A program made the translations under genes and the position numbers. The notes beneath the pieces are model-generated. The model did no database searches. It was not told the origin of the DNA and worked only from the letters and a program-made list of their open reading frames with translations. Of a stretch of DNA of 64,000 nucleotides, positions 54,617 through 63,777 are shown piece after piece. The stretch spans positions 23,492 through 87,491 of the forward strand of contig NZ_SMRP01000027.1 in NCBI RefSeq assembly GCF_004353915.1, written 5' to 3'. Positions within the stretch are counted from its first letter, which is position 1. Every line of letters begins with the position of its first letter. The DNA is from Paraburkholderia silviterrae (GTDB taxonomy: Bacteria; Pseudomonadota; Gammaproteobacteria; Burkholderiales; Burkholderiaceae).

Positions 54617-54820
54617 TGGGCTGGCAAGACCTTCGAAAACCCTTCAAAAAGGCGCTTTGCGCCAATCAAAGCCGCGATTGTCCGCAGGCGACGTTTACAT
54701 CGATTAAATTACGCCTCATGCGCTGCCCTCCTTAGCATTACAGAAAAAAGAGAGATCACGTCAGCGAGTCCATGTTTTTTCGATCAACTCACACCGAACC
54801 GATTTCACCCGGAGAGCACC

Positions 54821-54950
54821 ATGCAGATCATCAAGTATTTCGGCGCGATCATCGCGACCACCGCGCTTGTCGCCGCACCCGTCTATGCACAACAGGCCAG
54901 TGACGCGCCCCCGTCACCCACGGCCCCGACGAAGAAGGCTCTGCACAAGC
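54821..54950 (+). pseudogene. DUF4148-type secreted protein, truncated
   Basis: The ATG follows GGAGAG at good spacing and encodes a clear signal peptide (MQIIKYFGAIIATTALVAA, cleavage after VYA) then QQASDAP. This is the usual beginning of small DUF4148 periplasmic proteins of Burkholderia. After about 40 codons the sequence changes to unrelated arginine-rich codons that overlie a minus-strand porin remnant. The C-terminal body is lost. Confidence 0.6.
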
Positions 54951-55311
54951 GGTCTTGTTGGTCAGCCCGGTCGGGTCGTTACCGTCGATGTAGCCGCCGT
55001 TCAGCGAGAATGGTCCGAGTGTGTAGTAAAGCGCCGCCGACCGCACGCGCTGGTTCTCGAAGTCGCCAGCCACGCCACCAAAGCTTTCAGCACACTCGCC
55101 GTCAAGCCATAGAACGTCGGCGAGGTGTACTCACCGAATTGTTGGCCCACGTGTATTGCACGCCGGTGAAGCCCGTGAGCGTCTGATAGATCGTGTTCGC
55201 GACCGAAGTAAAATTCTCGAAGCCGCTCGCGTCCGACTGGTAGAGCACCTCGACGAACGGCGTGTAGTGGCGACCGAACGACAACTGCCCGAGGTTCGCC
55301 TGCTTGATCAT
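54945..55311 (-). pseudogene. Porin remnant with frameshifts
   Basis: Minus-strand pieces in three frames read in porin order: QANLGQLSFGRHYTPFVEVL and YTWANNSV (about 55305-55145), then GEYTSPTFYGLTASVL (about 55140-55085), then AGDFENQRVRSAALYYTLGP and NGGYIDGNDPTGL (about 55070-54950). These match mid-barrel strands of OmpC-like porins. At least two frameshifts and loss of both ends make it non-functional. Confidence 0.75.
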
Positions 55312-55313
55312 GA

Positions 55314-55331
55314 AAAAATCGGTCACTCCGG
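55314..55331. repeat. Short dispersed repeat A, copy 2
   Basis: AAAAATCGGTCACTCCGG, one base different from 54469-54486. Confidence 0.5.
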
Positions 55332-55540
55332 CGGGGGAGGCCGAAGCGACCGAAAAGACGAGGAGACACTGCTCGACACTACTTTCTGGACATTCAGGGG
55401 CTTACGCACCGCCATTGCAAACAAACTCCCCGGTTGCAAGTGGCTCGGGGTGATCCCAATCGATTTTCGGCAAGGCTCTGGCCTCCCTGCGACTCGCCGT
55501 CATTCGCCAGATCCGATGCTCACCCTGCACATCCAGTATC

Positions 55541-55593
55541 GATCATAGGATGTGAGTTCATAAGAGTCTTGGCTTAAGTCTGAATCGTTCTTA
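55541..55593. repeat. Interrupted dispersed repeat B, copy 2
   Basis: GATCATAG (55541), GTCTTGG (55566) and CTGAATCGTTCTTA (55580-55593), with the same block spacing as 54564-54616. Confidence 0.5.
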
Positions 55594-55659
55594 AAAGGCA
55601 GAACGACATAGCCAACGGTCGCGGGGCGGTGACGTCCGTTCGCCCATAGCCCGCCGTTG

Positions 55660-55760
55660 AACGACAGGCAAGGTGCCGCACTGCGTGCACCCACCGTGCC
55701 GGCACCATGCCGCCGAACCCGGCGCCAACCCCGGTCATCAAGGTCAGTAGTGCGAACATG
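55660..55760 (-). pseudogene. Possible ClC chloride-channel fragment
   Basis: Minus-strand codons MFALLTLMTGVGAGFGGM and then VHAVRHLA resemble the first membrane helix of bacterial ClC channels (typically LTGVGAGLGGM and HAVQHLA). The match is short and the frame then degenerates. No start or continuation is recognisable. Offered with low confidence. Confidence 0.4.
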
Positions 55761-55793
55761 AGCGGCCTTGCACCATCAGTGGATGATCCGCAA

Positions 55794-56075
55794 TCAGCGG
55801 TTGTCAACACGCTTCACGAACGCCCGGATATCGATCGTCTCCCAGATGCCCGCCACGTTGAACGGGTCGCGGGAAACGAATGCGCGGACGTTCTCAATAT
55901 CGTCCGCCTCGTAAAGAAAAAAGCTGCCGATCATCGTGCCGTCGAGTTCGGTCAAAGGCCCCGATATCAGCGTGCGCAACGGCGAAGTCTCGAGCCATGC
56001 CTTATGTGCGTCATAGTTGGCGAGTCGCCTTGCGACCATGCCTGGATGATCGATGCAATAGACAATGAAATGCAT
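55794..56075 (-). CDS. YciI family protein
   Basis: A 93-residue YciI-like ferredoxin-fold protein. It starts HFIVYCIDHPGMVARRLANYDAHKAWL and contains SGPLTELDGTMIGSFFLYEADDIENVRAFVSRDPF, both conserved. The central histidine and aspartate are the putative active-site residues; the biochemical function of most members is unknown. ATG 56075 is chosen from similarity. It lies 36 bases downstream of the poxB remnant on the same strand. Confidence 0.82.
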   Translation of the reverse strand: MHFIVYCIDHPGMVARRLANYDAHKAWLETSPLRTLISGPLTELDGTMIGSFFLYEADDIENVRAFVSRDPFNVAGIWETIDIRAFVKRVDNR

Positions 56076-56110
56076 GTTCACCGCTCCGTGAACGATCGCC
56101 CGCCCCGGGG

Positions 56111-57462
56111 CTAACGCAGATTGGCTTTCGCGAGCTCGATGATTTCGTCGCCTCGGCCGTTCAGCACTGCACGCAGCATGTACAGACTGAACCCCTTGCC
56201 TTCGCGCCCAGCGCCTGCGGCATGGCGTTGGCCATCGACCCATGATTGAACGACCCGTGCAACTGCCGCTTGCCGTTCATCGTGAGGTAGCGTGCAGCCC
56301 ACAATGTCGGCGTCCCGACGTCGGCCGTGAAGATCGCATCCTCGGCCGCGAGCATGTCGATCACCCTCGTGAGGTACTGCGGATGAATAGGCTCGCCCGG
56401 CGCGGACGGTCGAGCCAGGTCGTCAAGGCCCTGGCGGGCCGACACGTAGTGCGCCAGCGCCTTCTCGAGCAAACCGCGGCTGGTCTTGCGCTGCAGCTTC
56501 GGCAGCAGCGCGGCAAGCGTCTCCTTCACCGTGCCCACGAGTCCCAGGTCGAGCGGCGCGCGGCGCCCGAGTTGCCCCCCCTTCCGGTCGATCTGTGCGA
56601 TCTTCGCGTTGGGTGGATAGAACGGACGGTACGGAAAATCGCAGCCGAGCAGCAGTAGCATGTCGCACGACATCATCGCGTGATAGCCGGAACTGAAGCC
56701 GATGAGCCCCGTCATGCCGACGTCGAACGGATTCTCGTACTCGATGAAGGGCTTGCCGCGCAGGGCATGGACGATGGGCGCCCCGAGCGCATCGGCCAGC
56801 GCGATGACTTCATCGTGAGCGCCTGCCACGCCGCTTCCGCACATGAGCGTGACTGCATCGCTCCCGTTGAGCAGCGCGGCAAGCCGGGAGATTTCCGTGT
56901 CCGCGGGCACGATGGCAGACGTGCCGCCAAGGCTCCAACGCGGCACCGCATCGGATGCCTCGCTCAAGGCAACGTCGCCCGGCAGCACGATGACCGCCAC
57001 GCCACGCTCTTCCACGGCCGTGCGCATCGCGCGTTCGAGCACGCGTGGGAATTGCGAAGCGTTGGTCACGAGCTCGACGAAATGGCTGCACTCCCTGAAC
57101 AGCTCCTGCGGATGCGTTTCCTGAAAGTATCCGAGGCCAATCTCGGTCGACGGAATATGAGCTGCTATCACGAGTACAGGCTGGTGGTTGCGGTGGCAAT
57201 CGAACAACCCGTTGATCAGATGCAGATTGCCGGGGCCGCAACTGCCCGCGCACACGGCGAGACGCCCGCTTGCCGCGGCATCGGCGCCTGCAGCAAAGGC
57301 CGCTGCTTCCTCGTGGCGCGTATGCATCCAGCGGATCGTACCCACCTGGTCGAGGCTGTAGGCGAGTCCATTCAGGCTGTCGCCGGTCACGCCCCAGATG
57401 CGTTCTACGCCAGCTGCCGCGAGGGTTCGCGCGAGATATCCTGCGATCGTTTGCCCTGACAT
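56111..57462 (-). pseudogene. poxB: Pyruvate oxidase/dehydrogenase-type ThDP enzyme, internally deleted
   Basis: The N-terminal 430 codons match thiamine-diphosphate enzymes of the PoxB group: IWGVTGDSLNGLAYSL, MHTRHEEAAAFAAGADA, SCGPGNLHLINGL, and the start of the third domain FTADVGTPTLWAARYLTMNG through NHGSMANAMPQALGA. At about 56205 the sequence jumps, with a frameshift, to LYMLRAVLNGRGDEIIELAK, the enzyme's last 20 or so residues. Around 120-150 codons, including the Mg/ThDP-binding GDGG segment, are deleted. AAGGAG precedes ATG 57462. It cannot be catalytically active. Confidence 0.85.
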
Positions 57463-57559
57463 TTCGCTCTCCTTGAAAACAAGCCCGCCGAAACGAACCG
57501 TGCACGACGCGAAAGCCATAGCGTATGGCGAATCAGATTGCCTGTTTCCCAAAGCCTGT

Positions 57560-57573
57560 CTGAATTGTTCTTA
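57560..57573. repeat. Third copy of the repeat B end block
   Basis: CTGAATTGTTCTTA, one base different from the copies ending at 54616 and 55593. It overlaps the stop codon of the small membrane protein gene. Confidence 0.4.
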
Positions 57574-58032
57574 ATGCCTTCCCTGCTGCGCGAAGCGCTT
57601 GCTCAATAGCGAGATCAGACATAGCGTCTTGAGCACGCACTCGGTGAGCAACACCATAAAAATCGGTTTGGATATCGCCAGGGCCGAAGGGAGCGCTGGC
57701 CCCACCGCCAGCACACTCGCGCAGCAAAGAAACGCAAAAATCCCTCGCCAGTATCGCTTTGCGAGGATCGCGAGGATGCCCGCACCGACCCATATCGCCT
57801 TCGCAACAACGACCGCGCTCATCGCAGTCGAATCCGGGCTCGCTATGTCCAGTTCGATCCATGCCAGTGCCAGCGACCATATGCACACGGCGAGAATGAG
57901 CAACACTGGAACACAGTTCCATTTCCACTTGCTATTGGTGCGAAGCGGTTTTGTGTAGGCGCTCAAAGCGCTCCCGAAATCCGGAATGCTGGTGTCGCCA
58001 GTCAAGGCTGGCTGAGTGTCTTCGAGATTCAT
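57571..58032 (-). CDS. Small hypothetical integral membrane protein
   Basis: A 153-residue protein not recognised by family. A soluble N-terminus of about 40 residues (ending TNSKWKWN) is followed by four hydrophobic segments: VPVLLILAVCIWSLALAWI, AVVVAKAIWVGAGILAIL, GIFAFLCCASVLAVG and IFMVLLTECVLKTLCLISL. GGAG lies eight bases before ATG 58032. It sits between the poxB remnant and the old-yellow-enzyme gene (divergent). Function unknown. Confidence 0.6.
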   Translation of the reverse strand: MNLEDTQPALTGDTSIPDFGSALSAYTKPLRTNSKWKWNCVPVLLILAVCIWSLALAWIELDIASPDSTAMSAVVVAKAIWVGAGILAILAKRYWRGIFAFLCCASVLAVGPALPSALAISKPIFMVLLTECVLKTLCLISLLSKRFAQQGRH

Positions 58033-58405
58033 GGTCGTGCTCCGTTTCAGGTCAAGGCCGCACACCTCCGATCCCGCACCATGCCCGCAGAGCCGTGGTG
58101 CGTGACACATAGCGACCTGTGAGCATTATTCGCGGCAATACCTGAAAAGTCGTCAATGGCCGGATTAATCGATCTGATGAGTGCTGAGCGGAATTCAAAC
58201 GACCCAACGTTCCCAATTGCGTCGCACTCGATGTGGTCTCGCTACGCTCGAAGGCACCGCAACCCACCGCATCCTTCGGGCTCGGCAAGGCGCTCTGACC
58301 AGATCTCTTCACATCTCTTCAGTTGTGTCGTGCCTGCCGCAAGACCACAATCTCCTGAACGAGCGCGCGAATCGTCCCGCCAAATTTCCTCCGAAGGAAA
58401 ACGAA
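58033..58405. other. Divergent promoter region
   Basis: About 370 bases between the minus-strand membrane protein and the plus-strand oxidoreductase. Short open frames are present but none is recognisable. No clear repeat or operator was identified. Confidence 0.4.
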
Positions 58406-59527
58406 ATGAATTCCATGCTCTTTTCGCCAGTATCTATCGGCCCGGTCCGCCTTGCGAACCGCATCGTCGTTTCACCGATGTGCCAATACAGTGCCGACGA
58501 TGGTTGCGCGAACGACTGGCACCTGATGCACCTCATGCAGCTCGGCATCTCCGGGGCAGGTCTGGTCGTTCTCGAAGCGAGCGCCGTCGAGCGTCACGCG
58601 CGCATCACGCATGAATGTCTTGGCCTGTACAACGACAGCAACGAAGCCGCGCTGGCACGCGTGATGGCTGCGGCCCGAAAGGTCGCGTCCGCAGATACGC
58701 GCTGGGGCATACAAATCAATCACGCCGGCCGCAAAGCCTCGGCGCAGCGCCCATGGGAAGGCCGCGGCGCGCTGCAGCCACACGAAGATCCGTGGCCCAC
58801 GCAAGCGCCCTCCGCACTGGCCGCGGGCGAAGGCTGGCACACGCCTGCCGCGATGACGCGCGAAGACATGACGCGCGTGCACGACAGTTTCGCGGCTGCG
58901 GCGAGACGCGCCGCGCGCCTCGGGTTCGACGTCGTCGAGATCCATGCGGCGCACGGCTACCTGCTTCACCAGTTCCTTTCCCCCGTGGCGAACCATCGCG
59001 ACGACGCGTTCGGCGGGGACCTGGACAATCGCATGCGCTTTCCGCTGGAAGTGGCGGCCGCCGTGCGCGAAGCGCTGCCGCCCTCTGTATCGCTGGGCCT
59101 GAGAATCACGGGATCGGATTGGCTGCCTGAGGGCATCGACGTGCAGGAAACGACCGCCCTTGCGTTGGCGTTGCAGGCGCTCGGCGCCGATTACGTCTGC
59201 GTGAGCACGGGCGGCATCGCGCACGCCCGGATTCCGGTCGCTCCCAATTACCAGGTTCCCTTCGCGGCCGCAGTAAAAGCGGGCACGGGTATGCACACGC
59301 GCGCGGTCGGCATGATCGTCGACCCCGAGCAGGCAGAGGCCATCGTGGCCGAAGGCAAGGCCGATACGGTCGCGCTCGCCCGCGCCTTGCTCGACAATCC
59401 ACGATGGGTATGGCATGCCGCCGAAAAGCTGGGCGCTGAGGATTCGGTGTTCTATCCGCCGCAGTATGAACGGAGCAAGCGCGGTCTGTGGTCGGGCGCG
59501 AGGATCGCACGCCCGAATGCGTCCTAG
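58406..59527 (+). CDS. NADH:flavin oxidoreductase, old yellow enzyme family (YqjM-like)
   Basis: A 373-residue FMN-dependent ene-reductase. PMCQYSA carries the YqjM-class cysteine that tunes the flavin; INHAGRKAS and EIHAAHGYLLHQFLSP (substrate-binding His-His and barrel strand), then LGLRITGSDWL complete the active site. AAGGA precedes ATG 58406; the open frame upstream is not family-like. It reduces activated C=C bonds of enones, maleimides or nitro compounds with NAD(P)H. Standalone gene among remnants. Confidence 0.92.
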   Translation: MNSMLFSPVSIGPVRLANRIVVSPMCQYSADDGCANDWHLMHLMQLGISGAGLVVLEASAVERHARITHECLGLYNDSNEAALARVMAAARKVASADTRWGIQINHAGRKASAQRPWEGRGALQPHEDPWPTQAPSALAAGEGWHTPAAMTREDMTRVHDSFAAAARRAARLGFDVVEIHAAHGYLLHQFLSPVANHRDDAFGGDLDNRMRFPLEVAAAVREALPPSVSLGLRITGSDWLPEGIDVQETTALALALQALGADYVCVSTGGIAHARIPVAPNYQVPFAAAVKAGTGMHTRAVGMIVDPEQAEAIVAEGKADTVALARALLDNPRWVWHAAEKLGAEDSVFYPPQYERSKRGLWSGARIARPNAS

Positions 59528-59979
59528 CGTACAACGCAAGACTGCATGTCGCCCGCGAAGGATTCGTTCCCGCGCCGGGCAGCCCGGCGACGTGCCAAGG
59601 CCGATGACCGTCGAATACTGCCGGCTGCGTGCCGACATAGCGCTAATCGGTATCGAGCAAGCCGCGCAGGCGCAGCCGTTCTGCGGACACACTTAGCATA
59701 GCGATACGAGCGCCGCGGGGAGTTGACGCGCATTTTGCGTGACTGTCTACTCGACGACCTCAGGGCCTCCTTGCTGTACCAGTCGCGCCACAACCGGCCT
59801 GCGCGCGAGCGCAAGCTGACCGAACACATTCCTGCCCGCGCTCCCCGGACAGGTGAGCACGCCTTGTCTACCGGCCGCATTGCAGCACCGGCGCCTTCAC
59901 ACGACGAGACACCGGTAGGCGACCACGCGGCGCGGCGATCGTGTGATCAGTCACCCTCGGCGCCACGCCTGCTCCCACA
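59528..59979. other. Intergenic, no gene recognised
   Basis: About 450 bases. Arginine- and serine-rich open frames occur on both strands but resemble no family. May be degenerated coding sequence. Confidence 0.4.
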
Positions 59980-60348
59980 TCAAATAGCAGAACCTGTTGA
60001 GAAACCCTCGATCAACTCGAGAATCTCATCGGAAGAAAAGGGTTTGTGCAAGAACGCACGCGCGCCCTGTTCAAGCGCTCGTCCAACGGACTCTTCGTCG
60101 CCATGCGACGAAATGAAAACCACGGGAGCAGCGACGCCCCGCTCGAGCAGCAGCCGCTGAACTTCCAGCCCATTCACCCCCTTCAACTCCAGGTCCAGCA
60201 GGATGCAGGCGGCGTTATCCGGCTGGGTAGTGGCGAGAAAGTCCTCCCCGGAAGCAAAGGACGCTGCAATATGTCCAGCTGATTTCAGCAGGCTCGTCAA
60301 ACTCTTGCGTACCAATGCGTCGTCGTCAATGATGCAGACAATGGCCAT
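59980..60348 (-). CDS. Single-domain response regulator (receiver only)
   Basis: A 122-residue CheY-like receiver with no output domain. Acidic pocket IIDDDALVR (residues 6-14), phosphoacceptor D52 in LLDLELKGVNG, S80/S81 in FISSHGD and K102 in FLHKPFS are all present. The sequence resembles FixJ-type receivers (EDFLATTQPDNAACILLDL). ATG 60348 is the family start. The histidine kinase at 61548, oriented oppositely, is a plausible partner. Without a DNA-binding domain it must act by protein contact or phosphotransfer, or be the remaining half of a FixJ protein. Confidence 0.85.
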   Translation of the reverse strand: MAIVCIIDDDALVRKSLTSLLKSAGHIAASFASGEDFLATTQPDNAACILLDLELKGVNGLEVQRLLLERGVAAPVVFISSHGDEESVGRALEQGARAFLHKPFSSDEILELIEGFSTGSAI

Positions 60349-60429
60349 TTGATTTAAACCAGATGTGGGTCGCGATACGGCGCCGGCGCGGCGTGACGCG
60401 TGGCCGTTCCACCTCAGGCCCGAGCGCGG

Positions 60430-60757
60430 CGCCGCCCAAGGTGGCCACCGTCTGTGCCACGTACAGCCACTACATGTAGCTCCAGGTCGGCGGTGCAGAT
60501 AGTGTCGACACCATCGGTGAGGATCGCCGTGCGCACGCCGCTTCGAACCGGAAATAGCAGGCAGCAAATCGCGAGGCACCACAGTACGGCCCGCTCTGCC
60601 TCGCCGAGTAGTTCGCAGCTCCACTCGGTGGTCGCACGCAATGTCCGCTGCCTTGAAAAATCTGCATTTGTCTCGCTCTCCACACGCCTACCGGTGCCTT
60701 GCGGCACGGCCATCCTGCCAGGTTCGCCGCGCCGTTCATCGAAAGGCGACGTTGCAT
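60430..60757 (-). pseudogene. Winged-helix/ATPase-type regulator fragment
   Basis: Minus-strand codons TLRATTEWSCELLGEAERAVLWCLA resemble the segment linking the NTPase and helical repeats in large winged-helix regulators with a predicted ATPase domain (commonly TLRATLDWSYELLSEAER). A neighbouring frame continues with YFRFEAACAR, as the family would, so there is at least one frameshift. Both ends are missing. Confidence 0.45.
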
Positions 60758-60899
60758 CAGGGCTCAAACGTATGCTAGTGCGAAAATTGATCCTGAACCA
60801 TTATGCTTAAGTTTAAATTCACGTCCGCCGATATCACCGGCCCTTGTTATTCAGCGATCGCCATGTTCACACGCTACGACTAAACAGCGCCCCTTGCAT

Positions 60900-61208
60900 G
60901 CGCCACACTCCTTGCAACTGCTCGCGCTCGGACGATTTGCGATTGTCATCTCCGAGGGCATCGCGCCGAGCCCCGCAACCGCAACCCTCATTGCCCTGGA
61001 GCCTTTGGGCAAAGTCAAATGCACCCAGCTCGTTGGCTCCGTCATGAACATCGTCGGCTTGGGGTTCGGACCGTTTGCCGGAGGCGTTGTCGCCCAGGCT
61101 TTGACGCATCCGCTGCTCACGCCCTGCCTCGTTTTCGGCCTCGCAGCCCTTCTGTCCGTGCCCGGTGCTCATGCGTATTGCTGTTCGGCTATCCGCAGTC
61201 AGCGCTGA
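60900..61208 (+). pseudogene. MFS transporter fragment
   Basis: Codons from LQLLALGRFAIVISEGIAPSPATATLIALEP through LVGSVMNIVGLGFGPFAGGVVAQALTHPLLTPCLVFGLAALLSVPGA match helices 4-6 of a drug-efflux-type MFS protein. No start codon with family-like N-terminus and no C-terminal half remain. Inactive remnant. Confidence 0.7.
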
Positions 61209-61547
61209 GATACGAATTCTGGTCCAAAGCCGAGGCGGGCGGCGTGAATGAAAGACGCTTTCATAAATATTAAGATCTGACTTCCGTCTGATGAAGATAA
61301 ATCCAATTATTAAAAATCCTGAATATGCCATTTAGTTTCCTATGAATCAGAAAAATTCACGACGCGCAGATCGACAAAACTATATGATTTGAGCAGAAGC
61401 CGGATAACGGGGGTATGATGAAAATCCAACGGACACTCGACCACCCCACGTCCTTTTATAACCCGCAGGGCCAATATTCATGCGCGCCCACCTGAACACG
61501 CCGCATGTTGACCTCGGCATTGCGCTCGACAGGGCATCTCGTCCACC
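61209..61547. other. AT-rich upstream region of the histidine kinase
   Basis: About 340 bases. The section 61255-61400 is clearly more AT-rich than its surroundings and no gene is recognisable. It likely holds the kinase promoter. Confidence 0.4.
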
Positions 61548-63485
61548 ATGACCTCATTCCTGGGGCCAGAATATCGCCCGGCACGCTTGCCGCACATTCT
61601 TGCTCACGCACATCCTTACTGGAAGCGGCGGCACATTACGCGCATGCAATTTGTGTACACTGCGCTAGTCTGGATAGCCGGCAGCTTCGCGCTTGCGGGT
61701 ACAACGTGGGTATGCTTTCAGTCGCACGTCGATATCTCTACCGCGAGCCTGATCTTGAGGCTAGTTGTCGTCGTGCTGGCATTGTTCAATAGTTTCTTTT
61801 CTTCAATATTTTTCGCCATACTCGGCGCGACACTTCTCGACTATTTTTTTACGAAGCCTCTCTTTCATCTGAACGTCTATCGTCGGGAAGACGTAATCGC
61901 TCTCCTGACTTTCACGATAACCACGCTCGTCGTCAGCGCGCTCATCCGATATATACGTCTGCTTGGAAACGTGCAGCGTGAACAGGCCCGCCTGTTGGAC
62001 CTCACGAACGACAACATTTTCGTTCGTGACGACGGCGACATTATCCGGTATTGGAATCATGCTGCCGAATCCCTTTACGGCTGGAAACGCTCGGAAGCAA
62101 TCGGCAGGCACGCACACACCCTTCTTGCGACAGTCTTTCCTTGTTCATTGGAAGAGATCAACCGCGTTCTCATCCACACCGGCCACTGGGAAGGGGAACT
62201 CGTTCATACGACGCGCGACGGTGCGAAGCTCGTGCTTGCGAGCCGCTGGTCCGTGCAAATCGACGCAAATGGCAAGTTGTGCGCAATACTCGAAAGCAAT
62301 ACGGATATTACCCGCCGCAAACAGGCCGAAGAGGCGCTGCGTCGCAGCGAGGCCGAATTTCTGGCTGAAGCACAACGGCTGAGCCAGACCGGCAGTTTTG
62401 CCTGGAACACCCAAACCTCAGCGGTTTCATGGTCAGCGCAAACATTCCGTATTTTCGAGTATGACGCAACTGTGTCCCCGTCGATCGAGCTGTTTTTCGC
62501 TCGCCTGCACCCCGAGGACGCGACATCGGCTCGTTTCGCATTCGCAACCGCTGTAGCAGCGAAGCGCCACCTTGACCTCGATACGAGATTGCTCATGCCT
62601 GATGGAGCGATCAAGCATGTGCACGTCGTGGCTCACGCGCTGGAGGCCGCACCGGCTGGCGTGCAGTATATCGGTGCGGTCATGGACGTCAGCGCCGCAC
62701 GGCGAGCCGAGGAGCAGATTCGCTCGACCCAGGCTGAACTGGAGCGCATTTCGCGGGCGACTGTTCTCGGTGTGCTGAGTGCGTCTATTGCGCACGAGGT
62801 AGGTCAACCGCTCGCTGCGATCATGACATTTGGACAAACCGCTCAGCGCTGGATCGTGCGTGAACCGCCGGAACTCGACGAAGTGCACGGATGTCTTGAC
62901 GGCGTGATCGCGAGCGCCATGCGTGCGTCCTCCATTGTGCAACGCGTTCGCGACATGACTTCGCGCACCACCGCGCAGCGCGAACTGCTGAACCTGGATG
63001 ACGTGGTGGACGAAATGGCCCCCTTGCTCAGTTGGGAGATTTCACGCCACGGCATCGAGTTGCAGTTCAAACTCGCCCAAAATCTTCCTCCGATACTGGC
63101 TAACCGCATCCAGTTGCAGCAGGTTTTGATGAATCTGCTCGTGAATGCCATGCAGGCAATGTCCGGATCAGCAGGCGGACAGCGAGGCATACTGGTCGAG
63201 TCGCGTCTGGACGAAAGCGGCCACGTCACGGTCGCTGTTCGGGATTCGGGACCGGGCATTCGCGAAGAAGATGCGCAGCGGTTATTCGAGGCTTTCTACA
63301 CAACCAAGTCGACGGGAATGGGCATGGGTCTCTCTATCTGCCGTTCGATCGTCGTATCGCACTGCGGACGCATCTGGGCAGCCAATAATGCGGACTGCGG
63401 CGCGACTTTTAGTTTCAGCTTGCCACCTGCACGGAAGCCTGCGGCGCAGGAGACCGGCGACAAGACCTGTCCGCCCGCGCCATAG
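61548..63485 (+). CDS. Membrane sensor histidine kinase (DUF4118-PAS-PAS-HisKA-HATPase)
   Basis: A 645-residue hybrid-free kinase. Residues 35-140 hold four hydrophobic helices of a KdpD-like DUF4118 module (FFAILGATLLDYFFTKPLF). PAS domains lie at about 145-265 (FVRDDGDIIRYWNHAAESLYGW) and 275-385. The H-box is SIAHEVGQPLAAI with H416; ATPase motifs are NLLVNAMQAM (N), DSGPGI (G1) and GMGMGLSICRSIV (G2). The sequence after the PAS resembles FixL-type kinases. The upstream start is unsettled: ATG 61548 or ATG 61644, neither with a strong SD. Probably phosphorylates the receiver at 59980-60348, although remnants separate them. Confidence 0.88.
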   Translation: MTSFLGPEYRPARLPHILAHAHPYWKRRHITRMQFVYTALVWIAGSFALAGTTWVCFQSHVDISTASLILRLVVVVLALFNSFFSSIFFAILGATLLDYFFTKPLFHLNVYRREDVIALLTFTITTLVVSALIRYIRLLGNVQREQARLLDLTNDNIFVRDDGDIIRYWNHAAESLYGWKRSEAIGRHAHTLLATVFPCSLEEINRVLIHTGHWEGELVHTTRDGAKLVLASRWSVQIDANGKLCAILESNTDITRRKQAEEALRRSEAEFLAEAQRLSQTGSFAWNTQTSAVSWSAQTFRIFEYDATVSPSIELFFARLHPEDATSARFAFATAVAAKRHLDLDTRLLMPDGAIKHVHVVAHALEAAPAGVQYIGAVMDVSAARRAEEQIRSTQAELERISRATVLGVLSASIAHEVGQPLAAIMTFGQTAQRWIVREPPELDEVHGCLDGVIASAMRASSIVQRVRDMTSRTTAQRELLNLDDVVDEMAPLLSWEISRHGIELQFKLAQNLPPILANRIQLQQVLMNLLVNAMQAMSGSAGGQRGILVESRLDESGHVTVAVRDSGPGIREEDAQRLFEAFYTTKSTGMGMGLSICRSIVVSHCGRIWAANNADCGATFSFSLPPARKPAAQETGDKTCPPAP

Positions 63486-63777
63486 CGCAGCCTTCATGAT
63501 CAGCTAGCCTGCGCATCACGCTGCATCGCTACTTTTGCCCACTTTGCCCGATAGCATCTAAGTGGCTATCAGCTTTGCGCCTGCTTTTTTTTCGGCTGAT
63601 GAATTTACGGTTGCGGAGTTCCTGCCCCTCGACGATAAAGTCGGCGAGCGACTGGCACGTGATCATGTCCGCGGCCTGCCCTCCCCGTGATCTATCGGAA
63701 AATCGCACGCTGCGCTACAGCAAACCATATCGAACATCGCCTTGGAGTGCGAAGTTAGAGACGGTCATGCGACCTCG

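Larger units (their letters stand above)
54335..54820. other. Non-coding stretch with short dispersed repeats
   Basis: No gene seen. It contains one copy of AAAAATCGGTCACACCGG (54469-54486) and one copy of a roughly 53-base interrupted repeat (54564-54616). Both recur in the same order at 55314 and 55541. Confidence 0.5.
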
